From NCBI GenBank assembly GCA_964035575.1, contig OZ037841.1, forward strand, positions 806,001-870,000: a stretch of 64,000 bases of DNA, written 5' to 3'. The position numbers were made by a program, and so were the translations under genes. Origin of the DNA: Rhynchopus sp. YZ270_cl-10 (lineage: Eukaryota; Euglenozoa; Diplonemea; Diplonemida; Diplonemidae). The notes beneath the pieces were generated by a model, which saw only the letters and a program-made list of their open reading frames with translations, did no database searches and was not told the origin of the DNA. Of the stretch, positions 48,442 through 58,555 are shown piece by piece; within the stretch, counting starts at the first letter, position 1, and the number at the start of each line of letters is the position of its first letter.

Positions 48442-49511
48442 ATGACGACAACAGCCTACCCTAAGGAGCACCCGCGGAACCTCATCCCGGAGCTGTGCAG
48501 ACTGGTATGCATGGCCATCGATATGACACATGAAATTTGAAGCTCAAAATATACATGAAATTCGCAATTTTCTCTCTCTCTCTCTCTTTAGAGAAGACAT
48601 ACCCCCTTGTGAGGTGCCCTCTCAACTTTTCCGAACAACAAAGGAGGGATGAAAAACTAAGGTAGGGTTTATTTTTTTGGGATTTCACAAACCTCAGACA
48701 TTTTTTTTACCCCTCATGATTATTGTATGATTTTCCTGGAGTGCATTGGTTGATTTGAACATTCTCCTTCTCCTTCTTACCCTTTGCACTCACACCACTA
48801 ATACAATTATATTTTTTAGAGATAACCCACACATATCACTCACACCATCCACAGTTCTACGCCAACGGCTGGGCCACTGGTACTGGAGGAGGAATCAGTG
48901 TGAAGCTTGACAACAAAATCTACATCGCACCAAGCGGTGTGCAGAAGGAGCGCATCCACCCCGACGACCTCTTCGTGCTCGACAACGAAGGCACCGTCAT
49001 CACCACCCCCGAACGCCCCCTCAAGATGAGCGAATGCACACCCCTCTTCATGAACGCCTTCACCGACCGCGATGCAGGCGCAGTCATGCACTCTCACGCA
49101 GCGGAAGCCGTCATGGTGACGATGCTGTGGGGGAAGGAGTTCCGTTGCACACACCTTGAGATGCTTAAGGGAATTCGCGTCGGGGGCAGCACGGATGCGT
49201 TGAACTATTACGACGACCTGGTGGTACCGATCATTGAGAACACACCGCGCGAGGCACAGCTGAAGGAGCGCATGGCAGAGGCCATGAAGGCCTACCCTGA
49301 CACAAACGCCGTTCTCGTCCGTCGCCACGGAGTCTACATCTGGGGGCCCACCTGGGAAAAGGCTAAGGCAATGAGCGAGTGCTACCACTACCTGTTCACG
49401 ATCTGTCTTGAAATGAAGAAGCACGGCATCAACCCTGAAGAGGTTCCGGAAAACTCTGACTACAAAGCGGACCGGGAGAAGAGCATGGCAAAGAGACGGA
49501 GGATCGAATAA
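48442..49511 (+). CDS. Methylthioribulose-1-phosphate dehydratase (MtnB/APIP), two exons
   Basis: Exons 48442-48504 and 48855-49511 give 239 residues, close to human APIP (242). The intron (48505-48854) has a GTATGC donor and a CCACAG acceptor, and joining restores the family start [19 protein letters not shown]. This class II aldolase-fold enzyme removes water from methylthioribulose-1-phosphate in the methionine salvage pathway in the cytosol. Zinc ligands are H100 and H102 (HSH) and H179 (RRHG). E123 (THLEMLKG) matches the catalytic Glu, and C82 (ECTPLF) the conserved active-site Cys. The C terminus ends in a basic KRRRIE. All key residues are present, so it should be active. Confidence 0.96.
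48505..48854 (+). other. Intron of the MtnB/APIP gene
   Basis: 350 bp, GTATGC to CACAG, phase 0. It contains a CT dinucleotide run at about 48571-48590 and a poly-T stretch but no recognised dispersed element. Confidence 0.9.
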
Positions 49512-49678
49512 GAGGTGGGGCTTCGTTGGGAGTTGGGAGGAGAGATAACAAACAAAAAAACGACCCCAGGAGCGCCTGGGGGAAACTGGGGTTGCTGACC
49601 CGCACCAGTTTTTTATCAAATATTAAATTCTCACATCTTCATAAAGCGTATCTTTACGCATATGATAGCGATTGTGAT

Positions 49679-49712
49679 CAAGGTGACTAAGAGCTTAGGT
49701 TTCTTACAAAAC
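49679..49712 (+). repeat. Dispersed element family C, compact copy
   Basis: AAGGTGACTAAGAGCTTAGG with the stem CTAAG and CTTAG almost closed, then TTTCTTACAAAAC. Confidence 0.7.
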
Positions 49713-49781
49713 CCTCTTTTTTTTAGTGGCTAATCCGAGGTGTTTGTGCTCTCAACTGCACATTTTTTTTAGATGTTTACC

Positions 49782-50566
49782 CAGGGCGTTCGCTATCGCC
49801 ATCGTTTTTTCCTGATCGTGGCGAAATGCCAAAAAACCCGAAATTTTTGCTTTTTTACTAGTGCTTAAAATAGGTCAAAAAAATTTTTTCGCCGGAGAGA
49901 AGCTAGTTCGTGGGGGTGAATCCCTGGTACTGAGTGGTCAAAAAAAATTTGCAATTTGCGCGTGATCCCTTCCCCTGCACAAGTGCTATTACAGCTGAAC
50001 TTTCCTGATACTAAAACCAGCAAAACGATGGAGAATTTCATCGATCCCCCCTCACCGAGGGTCTCTTTGTGCTGTTTAATCAAACAGATGTACAAGAGAG
50101 AGGCATCTGTCATATGAGACTTCATCCTTAGTTTGATTATTTTCAATAAACTAAAACGTCTCTCTGCCTCCACCGAGGTTGAAGATAGAGTTGACACGAG
50201 TAGTGACACCTTCTATAACAGGGCAGCGGTACACCTTCAGCTGACTGCAGGATTGAGGAGCGAGCGGGAGTGCTGGGGAAACTTCCTTTCACGGCAGGCG
50301 GGTTTGCGGATGATTTTGAGTACAGTGGACACCCCTTCTGCGACCCCCCCTCCGGCCCTCCCAGGCTCCGGGGGGGTCTACAGGGTGGTGAGGAGAAATC
50401 TCTCTCTCTTTTTTTTTACCCCCCTTTTTTTATTTTTTTATTTATTTATTTATACAGGGTTTCGCCCCGGTGGGGCGAAGCCCTGGGGCGAAATAAAATG
50501 TCATTTTTTCAGGAAAAAATTTTTTTAACGAAAAAAAATATTTTTCGCCCCGGGGCGAACGCCCTG
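49782..50566 (-). mobile_element. Internally deleted hAT DNA transposon, 785 bp
   Basis: The ends CAGGGCGTTCGC (49782-49793) and GCGAACGCCCTG (50555-50566) are perfect 12-bp inverted repeats of the hAT type (CAGGG start). Both sides carry the same 8-bp target duplication TGTTTACC (49774-49781 and 50567-50574), the length hAT elements make. Inside, on the minus strand, is a remnant of the transposase C-terminal dimerisation region. The 5' end of the element (right side) contains a strong subterminal hairpin at 50455-50485. Most of the transposase gene is missing, so it is nonautonomous. The perfect duplication suggests a fairly recent insertion, about 370 bp upstream of the SUMO start codon. 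Confidence 0.92.
50060..50209 (-). pseudogene. Remnant of hAT transposase C-terminal dimerisation domain
   Basis: The minus strand encodes SSTSVEAERRFSLLK, then LRMKSHMTDASLLYICLIK, which match the end of the hAT family (small residues, ERxFS, L.MK..., L...I). Only about 45-50 residues are recognisable. A stop lies immediately upstream, and the DDE catalytic part and zinc finger are absent. The sequence downstream to 49865 stays open but shows no further family features. Confidence 0.8.
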
Positions 50567-50942
50567 TGTTTACCTCAAAATGGATTAGAGGGAAACATGG
50601 TTCGGGTGTTCTGGTTGTGAGCCAAGGTAGGTGGTTCAATTTTTTTTCTTCTTTTTTCTTTTTTTCACAGCAAGGTAGAGTGTGTCTCACTCTACCCATC
50701 ACGTTCCCTCGCCTGACCGTTATCAGGTTTTCAAAAAAAAAAGTTTAAACCCTTCCCTTCCCATTGTGGTATTTATGGCTCTGTTCCGTTTCCTTTCCCT
50801 CTGATGACTGGTGTGGTGAAGGTCGTATACTACACCGTAAACACTTGTGCTCCGATCACACAATGCCATCTCCAATCAATAAAACAACAAAAAATCAACA
50901 GAAAACAAGCAGGAGAAAATAAAAAGAAAAATCACAGCAACA

Positions 50943-53900
50943 ATGACCGACACAGCAGGAGACGTTAAGCCCGAGGTGGAGCAGGTATGCCTATGTTCAA
51001 ATCTATAAGGGTCCAAACAAAACACAGGGTGGGGGTAAAAACCAAAATTTCAGATTTTGGGATTTTTGGATTTCTGGGTTTTGGAATTTCGGAGGGGAGA
51101 TCACTCTTAAGTTTTTACCCCTCTCACCTGTGTTTTGTTGGCCCGTTGTCATAATGACAAAATATCTTTGGGGGGTTTTTTTTTTCAGGGAAACAATGCG
51201 TTGTAGAGAGACTCCTTAAGTACCCGCTCGAGTGGGTTTCAAGGGACTGTTGATCGAAAAAGTAAATAAACAGTGAAGACTGTTTATTTGACAGCTACAC
51301 TAATCCAATAAATTATCAAAAAAAATTAATTTCTTCAACGCATTGAGTCATATATTCTAATTACCTTGCTAAGGTGGGGTACGGTGTTTTATTTATGGAA
51401 TAACAACAAAAAAAATGGTCAAAAAATAGTGGAGCTCATCCTCGGGTGTCTACACTAATGCAAACCAAATTTCTTCCCCAAAGTCTCTCATAAAAAAAGA
51501 CAAATGATACAGCTCTCAGCTCCTTGTTCATATCTCGCCTCTTACGCAATTTGTGTCCCTCTCCCACTCCAGTGTGGTTTTGTTCTTCTTCTCCCCTGCT
51601 CCTTCAATCACCCCTTCTCTCTCTTTGCTACCTCAGCAGGAACGTTAGCTTTGCCTAAAGTCTCCACAAATCCAGTCCTCCCGTTTAAACGTGGAGGGTT
51701 GTGTGCAGGGCTAGTAAAGAGAAAGAGGGGAGGGAGTTAATGGGGGGAAAAAAACGAATCTTACCACTGGAGTGGAGAAGGGGACAGGTTGTTAAAAGGA
51801 GAATCGTAGTGTGGACTGGGGTTGGTTTTTGTGTTTTTGTTCTTTTTTTGATGAGATTTTTTTTGGGGGGAAAAAAAGGGGGGTTATTTGAAAAAACTTG
51901 GACAATTTTTTTGGTCTTTCAAATTTACACCAAATGTTTGCGTTGTACTGTTGGAAGGGGAGGTAGCTTCGCTCAAAAAATGAAGAAAAATTTGAACAAA
52001 ATCTGCACATTGTCAAAAAAGTTGTCAACTCAAAAAAAACGCCTTAGAACCTAGGGTTCTAAGCTGGACAAATTTTCCTGAAGCACCTGATATCTAGCAA
52101 TATGGTGGGGTCGCGAAGCCTCCATTGTGTGAGACACATCACACGGGCATCGTGCACTGGAGGAAAGCTGTTTGCACACAGGGCGAACCTCAAAGGAAGA
52201 AAGACACTGCTGGCGGAAGCATTGTGCCTGTGGTGGGTGTCGGGTGTGACCTGATGTCCCTCAAGAGCCAGATAGGTTATACATGTCAACACAACAAAGT
52301 GTCGTGCGACAGATTCGGAAAATGGGGATAATGTGCTAGTATCACCCCTACTAAATCTGTGCCTAAAGCAGTATCCGCAGCGGTCAGGTTCTGGAGGTGT
52401 CCAATAAAGTGTTGCTTGTAAAGGGTGCAAGGAAGCGGTTGAGACTGCCTGGGTGTTAAGGCAAATGCCGTCCAAAAAAGTGTGCCAGTTTTGCCAGCTC
52501 CTTGCATGAGGTTGTGGATGTCCTCTGAACCCAGAGGTCACTGAGTGACCAAACATGGCCAATATGATGGCAGCGCATACTGGGCCCGGCAGGAGGGAGG
52601 CTAAGCGTCTCGTCTCAAGGAACAGAATGTCTCCTTGACCGGTGGCACATCGTGGACATGTGTACTTTGTTTTGTTGTGTGTCCGAAGATGCAACATCCG
52701 GGGATTCGACCCGCGGAGTGTCAGTGTCTGCGACCCAGAGGCGTTTTGCGCCATCATTTTTTGATTTGCCTGCCTCAGCAAACGGAATGCGAAAGGGGAC
52801 CATTCAAGGGGGGAGGAAGTAGCACCCATCTGTTGGGTGCTCTCTTCTCACCCTTCACCTTGCCAATCACGGTGACTAAGCGAAGAGGCTTAGGTTCATC
52901 ACTTTGAGGTGTGACGTGATAGTGCTGGTTCCATTCCAAGACAGCAAGAGGGTAGAATACAGGGCTCAAGCCCTGTATTCTCACAACAATATTCCCAGAC
53001 CGTAAACCCGTGACGCATGAGTGACACATGGGCCGTTCGGTCAAGAACGATCGAAACGAGTGTTTGGAAGGTGCAGGGCAGAGGAGGAGTCGCGGGATGA
53101 CTCCAAGGTCAGCAACCTTGTCCTCCTTTTGTGCACACGCTCCCTCGCACGATTCAGTGCCCTGCGTTATTTTAGTCACATTTGAATCAGATGCCGCCCA
53201 CAGTGTTCTGAGTCGCACACCAAGTACACTGTACACGAGAGCTTCAAGACACATTTAGAAAGCGCCAAAAACGGCGACGAATGCAGAGTTTTGAGGACGA
53301 GGTTGGGTGAGGGGGTGAGGCTAGTTGAGAGCATCTGAGGCGTTGCCTCAGGCACTATCCCTGATCACCTGCTGCTGATCAACACTGCGACAAAAGACAC
53401 AGCCCGGGTTTCAAACCCCTCTGTTCCTGCACTGTCCCTAGCCGTCACTGGCAGTGTAATAGCTTCAATGCTTCTTCCTGGAGGGGGCAGAACAGCCCAC
53501 AACAGGTTCAAGCTTGACCTGTACCCTCAAGACACTCAATCCTCCGAACGGTGAGGAAAGAGAGGGCTTGCCCTCCTACAAGACAGTCTCGGTCAGATGC
53601 GCTCTCTGACCGTGGCATGATGTGCACTGCCCAGATCGCAGAGAGAAGCTCTGGCGGTCACATCGACGTGTGTGGTGCAGTGTAAGCGCATCTTCAGGGT
53701 GTCCCATACTAATACAAACGAAGTTTTTTTTTAACTGTCGTTGGGTTGAGGATGACCTGATATGCATCTAATACCTTTCGCGATTCATTTAGCCTTTCGG
53801 GCAACTTTGTTTGTACAGAACCCTCTCTTCGGATAGAGTGCTGTGTTTTGTCAAGCAAAGCCGTCGTTTCTCTTCTTCGGTGCTGACATCTCCCACAGAG

Positions 53901-55674
53901 CGAGATGTTAGTACGGTAGATCCTCGTCTCGGTTTTCTTCTGGTGTAGTTGCACCCTGAACCCTCCTGCTTTTCCTGCTCTCCTTGCAAGGAATGAATGC
54001 TTTCAACTTTACTGAAGGATTTATTCTGGAAAGGCAAGAAACGGAAAAAAAGGAACCTGCAAAAATGAACAAATGTCCACACCAAGTGTCTCTCTCACAC
54101 CTCTGGCGCGGGCGCGCTTCGGTTCTCGCGTCTATGGTGAATGTATCTTTCATCTCTTCCACTTTAGGGATTGAGGTGTTATGCGTCCGTTCGTTGAATA
54201 CAGCTGTCGTCGGGGAAAAAGAAGTAGAAACTGCCTTGCAAAAATGGTGCCTAAGAAAACAACGAAAAAAGAGCTCCTTTTTTTCTTGTTTTCTTGGTGC
54301 TTTGCTGTAGGTGCACACGCGTCTTGATGTTATTTTTGCGGTGTACATCTGTTCACCTCAGTGTTCGCACGATTCACGATCGTTTTCACCACCGCGTCGC
54401 GTTAGCTCTCTATTGAACAATTCCTTAACACTCTGTGTTAAGGTTTTAAGGTTGCTTGGTCACCCGTGAAACTCAACAACCGGGTTTGTGAGGTGGTAAT
54501 AGCTATTTCCCTCCCTCGAACCGCGCTTGCAGGGTTTCAGAACCCGTGGGCCACACGGTGGTGCACACGTGGTCATTACAGTGCTATGTAAACCACGTTT
54601 TCACACCCAACAACGGCAAAGGCATTATGGGCGAAAACCACCCAAAAACCCAGAGAGGTTTGCCCGCACAACTGGCTGCGTTTGGTAGCCACTCGTTGCG
54701 TTGATTGCGTTCGGTTCGTTGCGTTCAGATAGGTTCGGTTCGGCCCACAACTGGGACGAGCCCAAGGCAGGTGGGCTACCACTCGTTGCACGTTGCGTGT
54801 GTCTCGTATCTTTGCGTAATAAGCGCATTTTGCGAGTAGCGACAACAGCCGGTGTGTTACGTTCAGACCGTTGCGTTCATCAACCACACCAGCGAGAAAA
54901 CCCAAATTTATGGTTAGAAAAAAAAATCTTCCTGAGTGGAAGTGCGTCTTGTGGCCAACCAATGCGACTTTTCGGGGACTTTTCGCGTGTGATGATTATC
55001 ATGACTTCACCCAGGACACTTCTGATGCATGGAGAAGAGAGAAGGTGGCTGATGTGGAAATCGGAGTGGGTGTGCAACCTAGATGCTGTCCCTCCTCTAC
55101 AAATTCGACAATGTGCAGCTGACTGGTATATGGTAAAATGTGAGTCAAAATGAAAAGCGCGGTGTTCTACAAAACGTGTCAGTTTTCAGTCTTTGTGGAA
55201 CACCAAAATCAGCAACAAAAAGCTTTTTTTTTTTTAACCTTCGGACGCTGGTCACTTATTTCGGCGCTAATATATGTCCGAGTATCCACCGTTTTGCCGG
55301 ATTTCATTTCTTTCGAATTTATAGATGCAAACCACGAACTGGATCGTAGGACTGCATGGTTGGGGTGGACTCTCACGTGCATCGTTCACAGGGATTTGTA
55401 TTTCAAACAACATTTTATTTTATCATTTTTTCTGTTTTAGGTGTCTCTGAAGGTTGTGAACGCGGACGGAGCAGAAGTGTACTTCAAGATCAGAAGGAAC
55501 ACCCCCCTTAAGAAGCTCATGGACGCATACTGCAAGAAGCAGGGTGTCAGCAGACCCTCCGTGCGTTTCCTTTTCGACGGCGCACCGCTGAACGAGGTCA
55601 AGACCCCTGACGACCTTGACATTGAGAACGAAGACGTTATCGACGCAATGATCGAACAGACCGGGGGATGCTAA
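50943..55674 (+). CDS. SUMO (small ubiquitin-like modifier), two exons
   Basis: Exon 1 is 50943-50984 (14 codons) and exon 2 is 55441-55674, giving 91 residues. The 4456-bp intron is phase 0, with a GTATGC donor like the other introns here. The join reads EVEQVSLKVVNADGAEVYFK, the usual entry to the ubiquitin-like fold. The C terminus is QTGGC: a SUMO protease would remove the last Cys to expose the Gly-Gly used for conjugation to lysines by E1 Aos1-Uba2 and Ubc9. Residues 8-11, VKPE, form a consensus sumoylation site, so chains through K9 are possible as with human SUMO2/3. Conjugates are mostly nuclear. Exon 1 rests on reading the sequence; no transcript was available. Confidence 0.93.
51272..51327 (+). 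repeat. Dispersed element family B with CTGT/ACAG stem
   Basis: GTGAAGA, arms CTGT and ACAG, CTACACTAATCC, then TTATCAAAAAAA. Confidence 0.7.
51428..51472 (+). repeat. Dispersed element family B
   Basis: GTGGAGCTCATCCTCGGGTG, TCTACACTAATGCAAACC. It is close to the 37566 and 40535 copies. Confidence 0.75.
52698..52765 (+). repeat. Dispersed element family E, lacking the 5' part
   Basis: GGATTCGACCCGCGGAG, CAGTGTCTGCGACCCAGAGG and CGTTTTGC follow the E order. Confidence 0.6.
52869..52910 (+). repeat. Dispersed element family C, best copy
   Basis: GGTGACTAAGCGAAGAGGCT, then TAGGTTCATC. CTAAGC pairs perfectly with GCTTAG. Confidence 0.75.
52954..52981. repeat. Perfect hairpin inside the SUMO intron
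   Basis: AGAATACAGGGC and GCCCTGTATTCT form a 12-bp stem around TCAA. No U-run follows, so nothing suggests a terminator. Confidence 0.7.
53680..53732 (+). repeat. Dispersed element family B, divergent copy
   Basis: GCGCATCTTCAGGGTGTC, CATACTAATACAAACGAAG, followed by a T-run rather than an A-run. Confidence 0.55.
53741..53800 (+). repeat. Dispersed element family I, copy 2
   Basis: GGTTGAGGATGACC, GCATCTAATACC and GATTCATTTAGCCTTTC match 38242-38302, but the foldback next to copy 1 is absent here. Confidence 0.75.
55322..55410 (+). repeat. Dispersed element family F ending in a family A-like tail
   Basis: TAGATGCAAACCACGAACTG, GTAGGACTGCATGG, then TTCACAGGGATTTGTATTTC. It sits 30 bp before the SUMO intron acceptor. 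Confidence 0.65.
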
Positions 55675-56056
55675 TCGTTAAAAAAAAAGTACAGCATTCA
55701 TTTCCCCTAGGGGAGAAGCGTGTTGGGGTAGGGATGGGTAGGGATTTTTTTTTTGTCTCTTTTTTAAAGTGCTTCAGCAAATGCTAAAGTACATCAAATT
55801 TCCCCCCTTTTTTCCTACCTAAAAAAAGTTCGGGATGTTGTTGGGAGAAGAAAAAAAAGCATGGGGTCTTTGTACACCATGTGTGTGTGTTTTTTTGGGC
55901 CTGTACGGAAGGTTGTTGTAAATAGCTTTTTTTTTTTTTTTTTTTTTTGAATGTCTCCCCCCCAGCAATTTTATGTACAGGGAATGTGGGTCATTGTGTC
56001 CAGCCTTTTTTTCAAAAAGGTGCCGTTTTTTTTTCCTCTTTTTTTTTCCCCTTTTT

Positions 56057-56103
56057 AGATGTGTGTGTGCGTGCATAGTTGGGGGGCACATCCATCTTGC
56101 AAC
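56057..56103 (+). repeat. Dispersed element family D, long-stem copy
   Basis: GATGTG and CACATC flank a long GT- and G-rich loop, followed by CATCTTGCAAC. Confidence 0.6.
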
Positions 56104-56360
56104 TTTATTTTGTTATGTGTTTTTTTTGTCCAGAAACCAGGTCACTCTTTGTGGACGTGGTTGGGTGTGTTTGTTGGTGCTCAAAAAGAATACTCACCCC
56201 TCTCTCAACCACCCCTTTATTTTACAGTACCCGGATTTTTGTATAACTGCATTTCATCCAGCTAGGGGTCAGTCGGTGCCTGCATCAAATAACTTCACTT
56301 TGTATTTCGAGACCTGTCTTTCATAAGATTATTCCTCTTCATAGGCGTAGGACAAAGTTT

Positions 56361-56404
56361 GGGTACATTTAGTACCCTATTATACCTTCTATTCAGTAGA
56401 ATAG
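56361..56404 (+). repeat. Dispersed element family G, copy 2
   Basis: GGGTAC pairs with GTACCC here, where copy 1 has GTACA with TGTAC. TATACCTTCTATTCAGTAGA follows in both. Confidence 0.8.
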
Positions 56405-56497
56405 TTAGAATATGAACCAATAAGATTATTCCTCTTCACAGACGTACACATCGCATTGCTCCAGCTTGCAACTCTATCAATCCCCCCTTACCCCACA

Positions 56498-57427
56498 ATG
56501 TCGAAACGCAAAGGCTCCTGGAACGGAGAAGGTGCCAGCAAAAGACAACGCTTCTCAACTAACCTTGGCGGGGCCCGCGCACTGACCCCTGGACAGCAGG
56601 GGGTATGCTTTACCATTGACCCCTTTAAGGAGGGGCAGGCGATGAAGGAAATTAAAGGACTCATGGCGAGGTACGTACAACGTGATGAGGAGCCCGAGGA
56701 TGATGACAACATGGATATTACTGACATTTCGAGTATGTTAAAAGCGGAGCTCGCTGATGAGAAGAAAAAGCCTGATGGGATTGGCAGCTTTGTGTCTACT
56801 GGAAGTCGTGGGAATCTGTTTTACCGCATTCCAGACAAAGAACATTACCCCGCGTCAGTCGTTGTAGCACGAATTGTTGAAGGGTTGAAAAAGTCTGGCC
56901 TTGCGGAGACAAGGTTTGTGTATAAAATGCAGCCAATTTTTTTGACCGTCGCAGCGCACCCTGAAGCAATTGAAAGAGAGTTAGGGAAAGAGATCACACA
57001 GTATGTGGAAGGAGTGCCAAACACCCCAACCACCCTCGTCAAATGGTCGTTGGTGTGGAATAAAAAGTCGAACAGTGATGCTGCTCTGGACAGGGTGATT
57101 CTCGCAAACAAACTTCACCCCCTTTTCGCATCCTCACGCTTTATAGTAGACCTGAAACGGCCTCAAACTGCAGTGCTTGTGTCAATCTTTAAAACTGTTG
57201 CTTGCTTGGGGCTTGCAACAGACTTTCAGATACATTGTGAATATAACATTCACAAAATTACTCGCAAGGATGGGGAAGGGATTAAAAACGCAGAAAGCAG
57301 TACACCAGCACCCAAGGAGACAGTACCAGAGGAGGGTGCTGATGAAACAAAGGCAGAGACAACAACAGAAACTGAGCCTGAGGCGATCAAGGAGACACCG
57401 GAGGGCGACACCCCGAAGGAGGAATAG
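56498..57427 (+). CDS. THUMPD1/Tan1-like tRNA acetylation adaptor
   Basis: A 309-residue intronless frame. I start at the ATG at 56498 (MSKRKGSWNG), where the family's basic Lys/Arg-rich N terminus begins; an in-frame codon at 56456 adds 14 residues of leader-like sequence. After QQGVCFTIDPFKEGQAMKE (the family's opening strand) and an acidic stretch comes the THUMP domain at about residues 115-235, with VYKMQPI, VKWSLVWNKKSNSD and VDLKRPQTAVLVSIFKTV, then CEYNIHKI. The last 70 residues are an acidic Thr/Glu/Pro tail. Tan1 and THUMPD1 bind tRNA and help the acetyltransferase Kre33/NAT10 make N4-acetylcytidine at position 12 of tRNA-Ser and tRNA-Leu. Length is typical (yeast 289, human 353). 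Confidence 0.92.
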   Translation: MSKRKGSWNGEGASKRQRFSTNLGGARALTPGQQGVCFTIDPFKEGQAMKEIKGLMARYVQRDEEPEDDDNMDITDISSMLKAELADEKKKPDGIGSFVSTGSRGNLFYRIPDKEHYPASVVVARIVEGLKKSGLAETRFVYKMQPIFLTVAAHPEAIERELGKEITQYVEGVPNTPTTLVKWSLVWNKKSNSDAALDRVILANKLHPLFASSRFIVDLKRPQTAVLVSIFKTVACLGLATDFQIHCEYNIHKITRKDGEGIKNAESSTPAPKETVPEEGADETKAETTTETEPEAIKETPEGDTPKEE

Positions 57428-57465
57428 ACAAAGATCCAGGGGGGGAGGGGAAGTTTTTTAAAAAA

Positions 57466-57520
57466 GCGATCATCCACGAAAAGAGACGTCAACGCATTGT
57501 CAATTTTTCAAAAAAAAAAA
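57466..57520 (+). repeat. Dispersed element family B, divergent copy
   Basis: GATCATCCACGAAAAGAGAC, GTCAATTTTTCAAAAAAAA. It shares its tail with 39790-39840. Confidence 0.5.
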
Positions 57521-58118
57521 GAAAAGGAAAAAAGAGCTGCTCTCTGCAATGACCCTCGATAATGCCTTGTGCAAAATATGTGTATGCACGCAAATCATAT
57601 TCATCTTTTTCGCTTTTTTTTTAGAGGAGCAAGCGGCAAGCGGCAAGGGGAAAGGAACGATGAGGAGGGAGACAGAAGGATGCATGTCTCAAAAGCGGGT
57701 GCTTTTTTTCCAAAAAAAAAAAGAATGCATTGCTAGGATCAAGAGGGTAGTTGTTGTGGTTTGTGTTGTAAGCTACATCCAACGTTATGAAACACGTGGA
57801 GGAACACTACAGGGTATGGGAAACTTAGTCGGGAGGGGAATATAAAATCAAATGTTTTGCACTAGCCTCTCCAGCGAGACACCTCCCACACCCCCCCACC
57901 CCTCTCCCTTAGACTATCAGAGTCCCATCACCTAGTGGCACAGCGTTGCGTTATTGCAATTACCCAGACCCTCCTCATTCCTATCCAACCCCATCCTTTT
58001 TATTCACCACCCCAATCTTAGTGTCGCCGTGATCCTCTACACATGTCGTTGATGACCCAACATAACCATGCTATGTTTCTTGCCGATTATGGTCACAACC
58101 TTGACATCTTCACACTTT

Positions 58119-58191
58119 ACACCCATCCTCGCTATGCACGCTGGCGGACATGCCTTCAGTGTACGTAAGGGTGGGGAGAGAGAGAGAGAAA
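58119..58191 (+). repeat. 73-bp perfect repeat, copy 1
   Basis: It starts ACACCCATCCTCGCTATGCA and ends in a GA dinucleotide run. It is identical over 73 bp to 59394-59466, the two copies lying on either side of exon 1 of the BSDC1-like gene. Confidence 0.95.
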
Positions 58192-58555
58192 CCGAGGCAC
58201 ACCTTTCCCGCTGTTTTATCGCATAGTCCCCCACACTCTTTTTGCAACCCAACATATCACACAATCACAACCACACCCTGACTACACTAACTTCTTTGTA
58301 CTCAAGCTTATTACATAGCCACAAAAATACCAAAGAAATCTTACAAAGAAATCCTATTACTGGTGTGATTAAGGGGGTACGGACAACCCACGGAAGAACC
58401 ACGGGGGAACCACGGGGAACTGTTTCGGGCTATATTAAGATTTGCGGAGCACCTTCGGGGAACCACGGAGAATCCGCTTGGGTGATCACACCAATTACCT
58501 TACCAATAAGGTTCTTCCTATCCCACTCAGGCAGAAGACCACACATATTAACACA

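Larger units (their letters stand above)
49512..50942. other. Spacer between MtnB and SUMO
   Basis: It holds a family C copy, a complete nonautonomous hAT element (49782-50566) and 370 bp of leader before the SUMO start. No other gene is seen. Confidence 0.7.
50985..55440 (+). other. Very long intron of the SUMO gene
   Basis: 4456 bp between a 14-codon first exon and the rest of SUMO, against 350 and 535 bp for the other two introns. It contains family B copies (51272, 51428, 53680), family C (52869), family E (52698), family I (53741) and family F (55322), the same elements that fill the intergenic spacers. About 52.1-54.9 kb is richer in GC. The acceptor is a T-rich tract ending TTTTAG at 55440. 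Confidence 0.8.
55675..56497. other. Spacer between SUMO and THUMPD1
   Basis: It contains long T and A runs (a 22-base T-run at about 55928), a family D copy, a family G copy, and a direct repeat of AAGATTATTCCTCTTCA at 56328 and 56421. The second copy of that repeat ends in CACAG, 51 bases before the THUMPD1 start, and would serve as a splice acceptor. Confidence 0.65.
57428..58555. other. Spacer between THUMPD1 and the BSDC1-like gene
   Basis: A family B-like copy, A-runs, a GA dinucleotide run and the first copy of a 73-bp perfect repeat. GGAAC- and CACGG-rich short repeats occur at 58385-58480 (ACCACGG three times). A pyrimidine tract ending CACTCAG at about 58530 lies 26 bases before the start codon. 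Confidence 0.6.

Noticed and set aside
48840-49619. 259-codon antisense frame over MtnB
   Set aside because: It mirrors the strongly biased codons of MtnB, whose active-site residues are all on the + strand.
50086-50120. Apparent family D hairpin (AGATG with GCATCT) near 50.1 kb
   Set aside because: It lies inside the hAT transposase remnant, where it is explained by coding sequence, and lacks the family D tail.
52059-52829. 256-codon minus-strand frame in the SUMO intron with two CxxC pairs
   Set aside because: It is the longest unexplained frame in single-copy DNA, but it overlaps a dispersed family E copy (52698-52765), has no recognisable domain and opposes all other genes.
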